Assembly (NCBI RefSeq): GCF_008935075.1
Contig: NZ_CP044545.1
Location: 461,501-525,500 of the forward strand
Direction: 5' to 3'
DNA length: 64,000 nt
Source of the DNA: Pradoshia sp. D12
GTDB lineage: Bacteria > Bacillota > Bacilli > Bacillales > Pradoshiaceae
A program made the position numbers and the translations under genes. Below are positions 34,983-44,457 of this stretch, one piece after another; the stretch's first letter is position 1, and every line of letters begins with the position of its first letter. Under the pieces are notes generated by a model. The model did not search any database. It had not been told where the DNA came from and was given only the letters and a program-made list of their open reading frames with translations.

Positions 34983-35981
34983 ATGAAAAAAATAATTAAT
35001 GATGTTCAGCATGTTGTAAGAGACATGTTGGCTGGATTTTGTTTTGAACATAAAGAAAGGGTTTCTTATGAGCCCAAGCATGATATTGTTTATCGGAAAG
35101 ATTTAAAAGATATAAGAGAGGAGGTAGTCATTATTAGCGGAGGCGGCAGCGGACACGAACCGGCTCATTATGGATATGTAGGGAAAGGAATGCTCTCCAT
35201 TTCTGTTAATGGAGAAATTTTCACGCCGCCAACAACTGAGCAAATAGTAGCCGCCATTCGGATGATTGATAAAAATAAGCGTGTCTTGCTCATAGTCAAA
35301 AATTTTAAAGCAGATTTAGAGAGTTTTTTGATGGCTGAATCCATCGCCCAAAAAGAAGGCTGGACTGTTGATCATGTCATTGTAAGTGATGATGTCTCCA
35401 TTGAAGACGACAATTCCTTCAATAAGCGGAAACGTGGTGTGGCTGGTACTGTGTTTGTCCATAAAATACTTGGAGCTGCTGCACGTGAGGGATATTCTCT
35501 AAACGAACTAACGGAAATTGGCCAGTCTGTCATCAATCATTTACATACATTGGGAGTTGCACTTTCACCGGTAACCCATCCTGAGACAGATAGAAGGTCA
35601 TTTATACTACAGGATAATGAAGTATTTTACGGAATTGGGATTCATGGTGAAGTGGGATACCGGAAAGAAGAATTTCATTCCTCTGAAATTTTAGCCATAG
35701 AGCTTATGAATAAACTTAAAAGTCTTTATCGATGGAAAAAAGGAGATCGATTTGCCATTTTGGTGAATGGGTTAGGGGCTACACCGCTGATGGAACAGTA
35801 TATCTTTACCAATGACATCCGACGTTTATGCGAGCTGGAAGGCTTGGATATTAGATTTGTGAAGGTTGGAAACCATTTAACTTCCTTAGATATGAAAGGT
35901 ATTTCATTAAGCTTACTCAAAATAACGGATTCTGTTTGGGAAAAATGGTTAAAAGCAGAGGTGGAAGTAGCTAACTGGTAG
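34983..35981 (+). CDS. dhaQ: DhaQ-like DhaK paralogue (coactivator of DhaS)
   Basis: Start set at ATG 34983 after GAGAGGG, giving 332 residues, all of DhaK-domain type (I-I-S-G-G-G-S-G-H-E-P-A-H; I-G-I-H-G-E-V-G-Y). The His that forms the hemiaminal with dihydroxyacetone is retained. No DhaL is fused or adjacent, and the gene sits behind dhaS, which is the arrangement of Lactococcus DhaQ, a sensor rather than a kinase subunit. It lacks the C-terminal part of the kinase. Ends before a long bidirectional hairpin. Confidence 0.87.
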   Translation: MKKIINDVQHVVRDMLAGFCFEHKERVSYEPKHDIVYRKDLKDIREEVVIISGGGSGHEPAHYGYVGKGMLSISVNGEIFTPPTTEQIVAAIRMIDKNKRVLLIVKNFKADLESFLMAESIAQKEGWTVDHVIVSDDVSIEDDNSFNKRKRGVAGTVFVHKILGAAAREGYSLNELTEIGQSVINHLHTLGVALSPVTHPETDRRSFILQDNEVFYGIGIHGEVGYRKEEFHSSEILAIELMNKLKSLYRWKKGDRFAILVNGLGATPLMEQYIFTNDIRRLCELEGLDIRFVKVGNHLTSLDMKGISLSLLKITDSVWEKWLKAEVEVANW

Positions 35982-36032
35982 TTAAGATTTGATTAGTGCA
36001 CAGTCAAATACCATATATAGCAGAAATAGAGT

Positions 36033-36080
36033 AAAGCCCTGTTTATGCTCGGGTATCATAACGAGCATAAACAGGGCTTT
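36033..36080. terminator. bidirectional terminator between dhaQ and araR
   Basis: Perfect 19-bp stem AAAGCCCTGTTTATGCTCG / CGAGCATAAACAGGGCTTT with a ten-base loop, T-rich on the plus side. Confidence 0.93.
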
Positions 36081-36140
36081 TCTTTTTCATTAAGTAATTT
36101 AGTAGCACCATATGAAATAAAATATATTCATAACTATTGC

Positions 36141-37232
36141 TTAATGTATCTCTAAATCTTTTACTGTTTCTCCTTCAACTAACACTGGCTGATAATAGGT
36201 TTCGTTTGGTAAATCTCGTTTTCCTTGCAATTTCTTAATGAGCCAATCAGCTGCATCACGTCCCATTTGTTCCTGTGGGTGGGTTAATGTTGTCAGTGCA
36301 ATAGTAGCATTTTTGGCAATATAGGAATTGTCCTGCCCGATTATTGATAACTTCTCTGGAATGGAAATATTAAGCTGTTTACACACATTTACTACTTCTA
36401 AACCGACTTCATCGTTATAGCAAACAATCGCGGTTAATAGGTGAATATTTTCCTCTAAAAATTTCTTCAAGCTAGCTGATAAATTGGGCTTTGTTTCTGT
36501 ATCGAATGTAAGCACATGCTCAGGTCGAAATCCTAATTTGGCTTCTCCAAGCGCTTTTATATATCCCTTCATTCGATATTTTCCCTGTAGGTCATCTGAT
36601 TTTGATATTAGCCCGATATGTGTATGTCCCTTCGAAATTAATTCCTTTGTTGCGAGATAACTGGACTGGACGTCATCAAGACAAAGAAAGGGAACACTTA
36701 ATTCTTCATAATAAGCATTAATCATAATGAATGGAACCTCTTGTTCTTTAAATGACAGGTAATAAGAGATGTTTGGATTATATAGATTGCTTTTCGTAGG
36801 CTCTATGATCAAACCATCCACTCCAAATGACAGCATCATTTCCAAAGCTTTCTTTTCCTGTTCGACATCATTATTTGTACTGGCTAATAATAACGAATAA
36901 TTCTCTTCATTTAATCTGCCTTCAATCCCTCGAATAATGGAGGGGAAAATATAATCAGAAATGTAGGTTGTAATGACTCCGATTGTTTTAGTGTTAGATT
37001 GACCGCCAGATTTTGCTTGATATTGGTTACTGACATAAGTGCCAGACCCTTTTTCACTTCTTAAAAATCCTTCGTTTGATAGTTCTAAAATAGCTTTACG
37101 AACAGTTTGTCGGCTCACTTCGTATTTTTCTTGGAGGGAAGCTTCAGTAGGGATTTGGTCACCAACTTTATAATCTCCCGAAAGAATCTTGCTTTTTATA
37201 TCATCAATGATGACCTGATATTTTGGTTTCAT
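36141..37232 (-). CDS. araR: arabinose operon repressor AraR
   Basis: 363 residues, one more than B. subtilis AraR. N-terminal GntR winged helix (about 1-70: G-D-Q-I-P-T-E-A-S-L-Q-E-K-Y-E-V-S-R-Q-T-V-R-K-A-I) joined to a LacI/GalR-type ligand-binding domain (about 82-355; I-G-V-I-T-T-Y-I-S-D-Y-I-F-P-S). It releases DNA on binding L-arabinose. An operator-like sequence (37285-37300) lies in its own leader, so autoregulation is likely, and two more lie before the divergent araB. Confidence 0.95.
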   Translation of the reverse strand: MKPKYQVIIDDIKSKILSGDYKVGDQIPTEASLQEKYEVSRQTVRKAILELSNEGFLRSEKGSGTYVSNQYQAKSGGQSNTKTIGVITTYISDYIFPSIIRGIEGRLNEENYSLLLASTNNDVEQEKKALEMMLSFGVDGLIIEPTKSNLYNPNISYYLSFKEQEVPFIMINAYYEELSVPFLCLDDVQSSYLATKELISKGHTHIGLISKSDDLQGKYRMKGYIKALGEAKLGFRPEHVLTFDTETKPNLSASLKKFLEENIHLLTAIVCYNDEVGLEVVNVCKQLNISIPEKLSIIGQDNSYIAKNATIALTTLTHPQEQMGRDAADWLIKKLQGKRDLPNETYYQPVLVEGETVKDLEIH

Positions 37233-37284
37233 TTATAGCTCACTTCCTTCATTGGTGCTCTTGCACTAATTGATTGATTCGAAA

Positions 37285-37300
37285 TAGTTGTATGTACATA
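37285..37300. promoter_or_regulatory. AraR box, araR side
   Basis: AGTTGTATGTACATAT matches the perfect box ATTTGTACGTACAAAT of this locus at 13 of 16 positions, 53 bp before the araR start codon. Confidence 0.6.
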
Positions 37301-37443
37301 TTTTACTTTGAATTAGTAAGAAATAAAATAAGCAATCTAATTCTATTTTATAAGTAACATCTTTCATTAGTTCTTTTAATAGTATACCCAATAAATGGTT
37401 TTGTGGGTCTTTGTTTGATTTGTACTAAAATCGAGAATGTTAA

Positions 37444-37459
37444 ATTTGTGTGTACTAAT
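37444..37459. promoter_or_regulatory. AraR box, distal araB
   Basis: ATTTGTGTGTACTAAT matches the perfect box at 13 of 16 positions. It starts 31 bp, about three helical turns, before the proximal box, which suits cooperative binding. Confidence 0.7.
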
Positions 37460-37469
37460 TACACATTAG

Positions 37470-37499
37470 TTGACATTTGTACGTACAAATAAATATAAT
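37470..37499 (+). promoter_or_regulatory. araB promoter with AraR operator in the spacer
   Basis: TTGACA (37470-37475), 18-bp spacer, TATAAT (37494-37499). The perfect palindromic AraR box ATTTGTACGTACAAAT (37475-37490) fills the spacer, so bound AraR must exclude RNA polymerase. Confidence 0.92.
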
Positions 37500-37511
37500 C
37501 AAGTTAACAAA

Positions 37512-37526
37512 TAGAAAGCGTAATCA
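37512..37526 (+). promoter_or_regulatory. cre site in the araB leader
   Basis: TAGAAAGCGTAATCA matches the CcpA consensus WTGNAARCGNWWWCA with one mismatch and lies downstream of the araB promoter, where CcpA can block elongation. Confidence 0.65.
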
Positions 37527-37563
37527 TTCCGGATATTGAAACCGCTATCAGATGGGGGTTTAT

Positions 37564-39174
37564 ATGAGAAAGAACAAAGCAAACATACAAGAGGCAATTG
37601 CTAGGGGAGAGACTTCTCTTGGAATTGAATTTGGTTCTACACGTATCAAGGCAGTGTTAATTGATCATAATTTTGAAACGGTTGCATCTGGAAGCTATGA
37701 GTGGGAAAACCGCTTGGAGGATGGTTTTTGGACATACAGCCTAGTCGATATTATTACTGGACTACAAGCAGCGTATCATGAGATGAAGCAAGAAGTTGAA
37801 AGAAACTATGGGATAACGATTCGGAAGATTGGTTCTATTGGAATCTCAGCCATGATGCACGGATATATGGCCTTTGATCATACAGGAGAATTACTTGTTC
37901 CGTTTCGTACTTGGCGTAACTCAACAACGAGTGCGGCAGCTAAAGAATTGACTGATACATTTAAATTCAATATCCCAGAACGATGGAGCGTTGCTCATCT
38001 TTATCAAGCTATCTTAAATGAAGAGAAACATTTGCCGCGTATTGATTATGTTACGACTTTAGCAGGTTATATCCACTGGTTACTGACTGGTAATAAAGCG
38101 ATCGGTATTGGAGATGCTTCAGGTATGTTTCCAATCGATGAATCAACAAAGAATTATAATGAATCAATGGTTAAGCAATTTGATGAACTAATTTCCACGA
38201 AGGGTTGTCCTTTGAGCCTAGAGGAGATTCTTCCTAAAGTTTATCTTTCAGGAGAACAAGCTGGTGAATTGACTGAAGTTGGGGCAAAAATTCTTGATCA
38301 ATCACAGAATTTACAACCAGGTATTCCGCTTTGTCCGCCGGAAGGTGATGCGGGTACAGGAATGGTTGCTACAAATAGTGTGAGAAAGCGTACTGGTAAT
38401 ATTTCAGTAGGAACATCAGTCTTTGCCATGATTGTACTGGAAAAAGAACTCTCAAAAGTGTATCCGGAAATTGATTTAGTAACAACACCTGATGGCAGTC
38501 CTGTAGCGATGGTTCATGCTAATAACTGCTCCAGTGATTTAAATGCCTGGCTGAAATTATTCCGTGAGTTCTCTGAAGCAATGGGCCAAAAGATAGAAAC
38601 GGATCAATTATATGAAGTGATGCTGAATAAAGCTTTGGAGGCTGAACCGGATGCTGGCGGATTGCTAAGCTATGGCTATTTATCCGGTGAGAATATTACA
38701 GGATTAGATGAGGGGCGACCGCTATTCGTACGACCTCCTGGTAGTCAGTTTAATTTAGCAAACTTTATGCGAGCTCATCTTTTTACTGCATTTGGCGCAT
38801 TAAAAATTGGAATGGACATTATGACTAAAGAAGAAAGTGTTGAAATTGACGGCATTTTGGCTCACGGCGGATTATTCAAAACACCTATTGTAGGTCAAAA
38901 AATCGTCGCAGCTGCCATTGATGCACCAGTATCCGTTATGGCAACAGCCGGAGAGGGCGGTGCGTGGGGGATGGCTATTCTGGCTTCTTACATGATGAAC
39001 AAAAATGAGAAGGAATACTTGGAAGAATTCCTTGACCAAAAAGTCTTTTTCGAGGTTGATAGTCAAGAAATATATCCGGATCAGTTTGATGTTAAAGGTT
39101 TTGAGAAATTTATAGAGCGATATAAAAAAGGTCTTGTAATTGAGCAGGCAGCTGTCGATCATTTGATTTTATGA
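37564..39174 (+). CDS. araB: ribulokinase, FGGY family (AraK/lactobacillus-type)
   Basis: Start at ATG 37564 with GGGGG five bases upstream; the in-frame ATG 37552 has no site. 536 residues, FGGY-kinase fold with [13 protein letters not shown] (phosphate loop) and [10 protein letters not shown] ... [12 protein letters not shown]. It does not begin like the B. subtilis AraB (T-I-G-V-D-F-G-T), but like the second ribulokinase type found in lactobacilli and clostridia (AraK). Its place in an AraR-controlled operon with araD and araA makes L-ribulose the likely substrate. Operator and cre signals precede it. Confidence 0.88.
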   Translation: MRKNKANIQEAIARGETSLGIEFGSTRIKAVLIDHNFETVASGSYEWENRLEDGFWTYSLVDIITGLQAAYHEMKQEVERNYGITIRKIGSIGISAMMHGYMAFDHTGELLVPFRTWRNSTTSAAAKELTDTFKFNIPERWSVAHLYQAILNEEKHLPRIDYVTTLAGYIHWLLTGNKAIGIGDASGMFPIDESTKNYNESMVKQFDELISTKGCPLSLEEILPKVYLSGEQAGELTEVGAKILDQSQNLQPGIPLCPPEGDAGTGMVATNSVRKRTGNISVGTSVFAMIVLEKELSKVYPEIDLVTTPDGSPVAMVHANNCSSDLNAWLKLFREFSEAMGQKIETDQLYEVMLNKALEAEPDAGGLLSYGYLSGENITGLDEGRPLFVRPPGSQFNLANFMRAHLFTAFGALKIGMDIMTKEESVEIDGILAHGGLFKTPIVGQKIVAAAIDAPVSVMATAGEGGAWGMAILASYMMNKNEKEYLEEFLDQKVFFEVDSQEIYPDQFDVKGFEKFIERYKKGLVIEQAAVDHLIL

Positions 39175-39196
39175 GTCCAAGTTTGGAGGGGTTCAA

Positions 39197-39892
39197 GTGT
39201 TAGAAAAGTTAAAAGAGGAAGTATTTGAAGCAAATTTAGAATTGCCCAAGCATGGACTCGTCAAATATACATGGGGAAATGTAAGTGCAATTGACCGTGA
39301 TAGTGGCTTATTTGTTATCAAACCGAGCGGTGTTGATTATAAGACGATGAAGCCAAGTGATATGGTGGTTGTTGATTTGGATGGTCAGGTGGTTGAAGGG
39401 GAATTGAATCCTTCATCAGATACAGCAACTCATGCAGTACTTTACAAGCATTATTCAGAGATTGGCGGCATTGTGCATACGCACTCAACCTGGGCGACTA
39501 TATGGGCTCAAGCAGGTTTAGATGTTCCGGCGATGGGAACTACTCATGCCGATACATTCTATGGTTCCATTCCATGTGCAAGGTTTTTAACTCAAGAGGA
39601 AGTTGACCGTGGGTACGAAGTGGAAACTGGAAAGGTCATTATCGAAACATTTGAACAACGTGGATTAGATATATTGGCAGTTCCCGGTATTTTACTTCAT
39701 GGACACGGACCATTTACTTGGGGCAAAGATGCAAAATCAGCGGTTATGAACAGTGTGGTATTAGAAGAGGTCTCAAAAATGAATTTATTTACACGAGAAC
39801 TAAATCATTTTGCTGAAGAATTGCCACAACGTATTTTAGATAAGCACTATCTACGTAAACATGGAAAAAATGCCTACTATGGGCAAAAATAA
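39197..39892 (+). CDS. araD: L-ribulose-5-phosphate 4-epimerase
   Basis: Starts at GTG 39197 after GGAGGGG. 231 residues, class II aldolase/epimerase fold. The zinc ligands are visible in [10 protein letters not shown] and the later [15 protein letters not shown] and T-H-A-D-T-F-Y-G are family signatures. It converts L-ribulose 5-phosphate to D-xylulose 5-phosphate. It lies 22 bp after the kinase and 33 bp before araA, so all three are one operon. Confidence 0.96.
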   Translation: MLEKLKEEVFEANLELPKHGLVKYTWGNVSAIDRDSGLFVIKPSGVDYKTMKPSDMVVVDLDGQVVEGELNPSSDTATHAVLYKHYSEIGGIVHTHSTWATIWAQAGLDVPAMGTTHADTFYGSIPCARFLTQEEVDRGYEVETGKVIIETFEQRGLDILAVPGILLHGHGPFTWGKDAKSAVMNSVVLEEVSKMNLFTRELNHFAEELPQRILDKHYLRKHGKNAYYGQK

Positions 39893-39925
39893 TACAAACT
39901 ATCAAACTACGAAAAGAGGATTATT

Positions 39926-41344
39926 ATGTCTAAAGTAAAAGAGTTTTGGTTTGTCGTAGGTTCACAGCATCTATATGGGGAAGAAGCACTGGCGGAAGTC
40001 AAAGCACACGCACAAACGATGACGGATGCCTTAAATGAAAGCGGTATATTACCTTACCCGCTTGTATTGCAGGATTTAGCTGTAAGTGCAGATAAAATTA
40101 CAAGCATTATGAAAGAAGTGAACTATCGTGATGAGGTTGCGGGCGTAATTACTTGGATGCATACCTTCTCACCAGCAAAAATGTGGATTCGCGGAACAAA
40201 ATTATTACAAAAGCCATTGCTACATTTAGCAACGCAGTTTAACGAAAGTATTCCATGGGAAACCATTGATATGGACTTCATGAATCTGAATCAATCAGCT
40301 CATGGTGATCGTGAATATGGATTTATCAATGCGCGTTTGAAAAAGCAAAATAAAGTTGTAGTAGGTTACTGGAAACGTGCTGAAGTCCAAAAGCAAATAG
40401 CAGAATGGATGGATGTAGCGGTTGCTTATAACGAAAGCTTCAATATAAAAGTTGCTCGTTTTGGTGATAACATGCGTAATGTTGGAGTAACCGAAGGGGA
40501 TAAGGTAGAGGCTCAAATTCAATTTGGATGGACTGTTGACTACTTTGGTATAGGCGATCTTGTTCAATATGTGAATGACGTTAAGGACGAAGAAGTGAAC
40601 GATTTAATTGCTGAGTATGCGGAACTATATGAATTTGATTATGGCATATACAGCAAAGAAGATTGGGAAAAGAGCGTGAAGGTGCAAGCAAGCTATGAAA
40701 TTGCCATTAAGCGTTTCCTTGATGATGGTGGTTACAATGCATTCACAACTAACTTTGAAGACTTATATGGCATGAAACAGCTTCCTGGCCTTGCAGTGCA
40801 ACGTTTGATGGCCCAAGGATATGGATTTGCTGGTGAAGGGGATTGGAAGACTGCAGCCCTAGATCGCTTACTTAAAGTGATGAGCCATAACCAATCGACT
40901 GGATTTATGGAGGATTACACTTATGAACTAGCTGTTGGGCAAGAAGCTGCTCTTCAATCACATATGCTTGAAGTAGATCCAACATTAGCTTGCAACAAGC
41001 CAAAAATTGTCGTATCTCCATTAGGTATCGGTGATCGTGAAGATCCGGCTCGTTTAGTTTTCGATGGTAAGGCAGGAGATGGTGTTGTTGTTTCAATGGC
41101 TGACTTTGGTACACATTACAAGCTTTTGATTAATGAAGTTTCTGCTTTTGAGCCAACTGTTAAAGCACCTAATCTTCCAGTAGCACGTGTACTATGGGAA
41201 GTAAAGCCAAACTTCCAGGATGGGGTTAAAGCGTGGATTGAGAATGGCGGCGGTCACCATACAGTTGTTTCATTGAATCTGACAACAGATCAAATTATCA
41301 CGTATGCAAAGCTTGTTGACTTAGATTATGTAGTTATTAGGTAA
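39926..41344 (+). CDS. araA: L-arabinose isomerase
   Basis: 472 residues, the usual length for the lactobacillus-type enzyme (B. subtilis AraA is about 496). The N-terminus [12 protein letters not shown] and internal [13 protein letters not shown] are hallmarks. The metal-binding Glu residues lie near G-E-G-D-W-K-T-A and Y-T-Y-E-L, with His near the C-terminus in G-G-G-H-H-T-V-V. It converts L-arabinose to L-ribulose. Third in the araB-araD-araA operon, the order found in lactobacilli rather than B. subtilis (araABD). Confidence 0.97.
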   Translation: MSKVKEFWFVVGSQHLYGEEALAEVKAHAQTMTDALNESGILPYPLVLQDLAVSADKITSIMKEVNYRDEVAGVITWMHTFSPAKMWIRGTKLLQKPLLHLATQFNESIPWETIDMDFMNLNQSAHGDREYGFINARLKKQNKVVVGYWKRAEVQKQIAEWMDVAVAYNESFNIKVARFGDNMRNVGVTEGDKVEAQIQFGWTVDYFGIGDLVQYVNDVKDEEVNDLIAEYAELYEFDYGIYSKEDWEKSVKVQASYEIAIKRFLDDGGYNAFTTNFEDLYGMKQLPGLAVQRLMAQGYGFAGEGDWKTAALDRLLKVMSHNQSTGFMEDYTYELAVGQEAALQSHMLEVDPTLACNKPKIVVSPLGIGDREDPARLVFDGKAGDGVVVSMADFGTHYKLLINEVSAFEPTVKAPNLPVARVLWEVKPNFQDGVKAWIENGGGHHTVVSLNLTTDQIITYAKLVDLDYVVIR

Positions 41345-41423
41345 TGGCTTTATCCTCCGAGGGGGCTTATGCTTTCTTGGAGGATAATAGATTATCCCAG
41401 AAGGTAGAATAAGATGCTTTTAT

Positions 41424-41465
41424 TTGTAAGCGTGTTCTTTGTTTATATATATGAAAGCGTTTAAG
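41424..41465 (+). promoter_or_regulatory. two cre-like sites upstream of araE
   Basis: TTGTAAGCGTGTTCT (41424-41438) and ATGAAAGCGTTTAAG (41451-41465) each match the cre consensus with two mismatches. No AraR box is seen between 41345 and 41745, although a stem TATCCTCC / GGAGGATA follows araA. araE may be read from the ara operon or from a promoter under CcpA. No gene is seen in this gap. Confidence 0.45.
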
Positions 41466-41745
41466 ATGAAGAAATAAAACTAAATGTTTTTGGATTCATT
41501 ATATTTGATTCAAAAGTACCCTAATGCGTTATTCATTAAATTAAACAGAGCATCTCTATTATTAAATAGGCAACACCTACTATCATGTAAGACAAGCTAT
41601 GAACGTAAATATTCTATTAAAAACTTACTGGTATTATAGCAATTTTGCAGGACTTGAAAACGCTTTTATATATGTTAAGGCTATTAATAGTCTTAGTGGT
41701 AGGATTTCTAGCAATATATTTTTGCACCTAGTGGAGGGAACATTC

Positions 41746-43140
41746 ATGGTTAATGAAAAGAAAATATCAAGTCGCTTTATTTATTTCTTTGGAGCTTTTG
41801 CCGGCATTCTTTTTGGTTATGATATAGGTGTTATGACGGGAGCATTACCTTTTTTAGAAAGTGATTGGAGCCTCGAAGGAAGAGCTACCGCTATTGGTTG
41901 GATTACCTCTTCGGTAATGTTTGGAGCTATTTTTGGAGGTGTCGTAGCTGGTCAGCTGTCTGACCGTTTAGGACGACGCAAAATGATTTTAATATCTGCT
42001 GTCATTTTTGTTGTGGGATCCATATTGTCAGGCATAGCCCCCCATGATGGAATACTATTTTTGATTGTATCACGGATGTTTCTAGGACTAGCTGTTGGGG
42101 CTGCCTCTGCGTTGGTTCCAGCCTATATGTCGGAAATGGCGCCTGCAAAATTGCGCGGTCGTCTGTCAGGAATAAATCAAACCATGATCGTTTCTGGGAT
42201 GTTGCTCTCATACATTGTTGATTATCTATTGAAAGACCTGCCAGAAACTATGGCATGGCGGATGATGCTTGGTTTGGCTGCAGTACCTGCTATCATCTTA
42301 TTTTTTGGAATGTTAAAGTTACCTGAATCACCAAGATTTTTAATTAAGAATAATAAATTTGATGAAGCTCGTAAGGTATTGGGCTATATTCGTTCAAATA
42401 AAAAAGATATTGATGCTGAAATAAAACAAATTCAAGAAGCTGCAAAAGAAGAAAAAACGGTAAGTCAGAAAACGTCTTGGGGAACTCTCTTAAGTGGTAA
42501 ATACCGTTACTTGGTCTTTGCGGGTGTAGGTGTAGCAGCTTTTCAACAATTCCAGGGTGCAAATGCCATCTTCTATTACATTCCTTTGATTGTGGAAAAT
42601 GCTACGGGTCATGCAGCCAGTTCCGCGTTGATGTGGCCAATCATTCAGGGGATTATCCTCGTAATAGGTTCATTAGTATTCCTGGTCATTGCTGATAAAT
42701 TTAAGCGCCGTACTTTATTAACAGTTGGCGGAACCATTATGGGACTCTCCTTTATTTTTCCGGCCATCTTAAACATACTAATTCCTAATGTGAATCCGAT
42801 GATGATGGTTGTTTTTCTAAGTATCTATGTTGCGTTTTATTCATTCACATGGGCTCCTTTAACTTGGGTCATAGTTGGAGAAATATTCCCGCTAGCCATT
42901 CGCGGACGTGCGTCAGGATTAGCTTCATCATTTAACTGGATTGGTTCTTTCTTGGTCGGATTGCTTTTCCCAATCATGATTGCTTTTATGCCTCAAGAAG
43001 CTGTTTTTGCCATCTTCGGTGGTATTTGTTTACTGGGAGTCCTATTTATACGGACATGTGTTCCTGAAACTCGCGGTCGCAGTTTAGAGGATATAGAGAA
43101 AATTGGAGAAAGTAAACAGGCTAAGGCGAAAAGTGCATAA
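41746..43140 (+). CDS. araE: arabinose-proton symporter AraE (sugar porter MFS)
   Basis: Start at ATG 41746 with GGAGGG 7 bases upstream gives 464 residues, the same as B. subtilis AraE; the frame is open upstream but without a site. Twelve helices, with G-I-L-F-G-Y-D-I-G-V-M-T-G-A, G-Q-L-S-D-R-L-G-R-R-K, P-E-S-P-R-F-L and P-E-T-R-G-R-S-L-E signatures of sugar porters. In B. subtilis AraE imports arabinose, xylose and galactose. It follows araBDA in the same direction with a 401-bp gap. Confidence 0.93.
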   Translation: MVNEKKISSRFIYFFGAFAGILFGYDIGVMTGALPFLESDWSLEGRATAIGWITSSVMFGAIFGGVVAGQLSDRLGRRKMILISAVIFVVGSILSGIAPHDGILFLIVSRMFLGLAVGAASALVPAYMSEMAPAKLRGRLSGINQTMIVSGMLLSYIVDYLLKDLPETMAWRMMLGLAAVPAIILFFGMLKLPESPRFLIKNNKFDEARKVLGYIRSNKKDIDAEIKQIQEAAKEEKTVSQKTSWGTLLSGKYRYLVFAGVGVAAFQQFQGANAIFYYIPLIVENATGHAASSALMWPIIQGIILVIGSLVFLVIADKFKRRTLLTVGGTIMGLSFIFPAILNILIPNVNPMMMVVFLSIYVAFYSFTWAPLTWVIVGEIFPLAIRGRASGLASSFNWIGSFLVGLLFPIMIAFMPQEAVFAIFGGICLLGVLFIRTCVPETRGRSLEDIEKIGESKQAKAKSA

Positions 43141-43191
43141 AAAGTAACATATTAATTGCTTATCGAAATGCAGTAAAGCTATACAGTAAGC

Positions 43192-43229
43192 AGTCCCTGA
43201 TTTCTATACTGGAATCAGGGACTTTTTTT
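43192..43229 (+). terminator. intrinsic terminator of araE
   Basis: Perfect AGTCCCTGATT / AATCAGGGACT with a ten-base loop and seven T. Confidence 0.93.
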
Positions 43230-43344
43230 ATTCATTCATTTATCTGAAGTGCCTGTGTTTACTTAAGGGGAATTCCAGTTTCATTGCTCCATCTCTATTT
43301 TTTCGCTATTATTTTACTATAACTCAATGAATACAGGTGAAGAA

Positions 43345-44220
43345 ATGAAACCGAATGGTGGAGTAAAAGAAGATAATTATAAAGTGTTCGCATTGCTAAG
43401 CAATTATTTAAATAAGGCGCCCGATTTTGTTGATAGAGAAGAGATAAATGAGATTGTTCAGTATGGCGTATCTTATGAGCATGCATTTGCGGTCATTTTA
43501 GCGGCTGCTTTTGGATTGGATATTGTGGATAAGATGGATGATAAGAATCTATTCAACAATTACTTTAATGGAATGTTTTTTAAATTGGATGAAAAGGAAT
43601 ATTGCGAAAACCCTTATTATAAGAATATCAAGATCCCAACGTTGAAGATTGGTAATAGTGAACTAAAATATGAAAAGTATAAACCGTTTGAGGGTTTTGT
43701 ATGCAATGATATTGTCAAAACAAAAGAAGGCAGGCAAATCCCGCAAATCGGTTTTTTTGAAACAGAATTTGAGTATCCAGCTATTTTAGAAAACGAAAGA
43801 ATATGGATGACGGTAACGCCTAATGAAATCGAAACCATGAAAGAACCGATTGAGCAGGCGTTTGGAAATGTACTTACATATGGATTGGGACTTGGTTATT
43901 ATACCTATATGATTTCTGAAAAAGAGAATGTTGACAGCATCACGGTAGTCGAAATGAATGAAGACGTGATTAACTTGTTCCAAACGTATATATTGCCGCA
44001 ATTCAAAAACCATCAAAAGATTAAGATCATTAAAGCTAATGCCTTTGAATATGCTCAAAAATCTATGGCCAAGGGTCAATTTGATTTTGTTTTTACGGAT
44101 TTATGGCATGATGTTTCGGATGGAATTGATATGTATTTAAAAATGAAGTTATTTGAAAAAAGATGTCCAAATACGATATTTACCTATTGGATTGAAAAAT
44201 CAATTAAATGTTATTTATAA
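43345..44220 (+). CDS. SAM-dependent methyltransferase/spermidine-synthase-fold protein
   Basis: Start set at ATG 43345 after CAGGTGA; an in-frame ATG at 43327 has no site. 291 residues. The C-terminal half has a Rossmann-type core: V-L-T-Y-G-L-G-L-G-Y-Y-T-Y (motif I), I-T-V-V-E-M-N-E-D-V-I-N-L-F (acidic residue binding the ribose) and F-D-F-V-F-T-D-L-W-H-D, like spermidine synthase-type folds. The N-terminal 130 residues are family-specific. Substrate is unknown. It precedes the tandem isoprenoid-synthase gene, but a terminator lies between them. Confidence 0.72.
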   Translation: MKPNGGVKEDNYKVFALLSNYLNKAPDFVDREEINEIVQYGVSYEHAFAVILAAAFGLDIVDKMDDKNLFNNYFNGMFFKLDEKEYCENPYYKNIKIPTLKIGNSELKYEKYKPFEGFVCNDIVKTKEGRQIPQIGFFETEFEYPAILENERIWMTVTPNEIETMKEPIEQAFGNVLTYGLGLGYYTYMISEKENVDSITVVEMNEDVINLFQTYILPQFKNHQKIKIIKANAFEYAQKSMAKGQFDFVFTDLWHDVSDGIDMYLKMKLFEKRCPNTIFTYWIEKSIKCYL

Positions 44221-44231
44221 AACATGGATGA

Positions 44232-44266
44232 GAAATCCTCTTTCAAAGTTTGAAGGGGGATTTTTA
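44232..44266 (+). terminator. intrinsic terminator
   Basis: AAATCCTCTTTCA / TGAAGGGGGATTT (with one G-U pair) and TTTTT. Confidence 0.8.
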
Positions 44267-44457
44267 TAGTTAGTAAAGGTATGTTTTCCTGAAGAGTATA
44301 TAAATAAGACGTTGGTCAGGGGCGATAATCGTTCACTGAGAAATAGGTCAAAAATACCACATTGTTTATTTTAGCTTTATGCTTATAAAGATGGTACTTT
44401 TGTATTAAGTGAGTAGGAAATTGTATAACCAAAAGAAAACAAGAGGTAGTTGAACTT

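Noticed and set aside
44351-44404. Possible attenuator (ATACCA / TGGTAC arms) before the isoprenoid-synthase gene
   Set aside because: The pairing is short with a long loop and no U tract follows at the right place.
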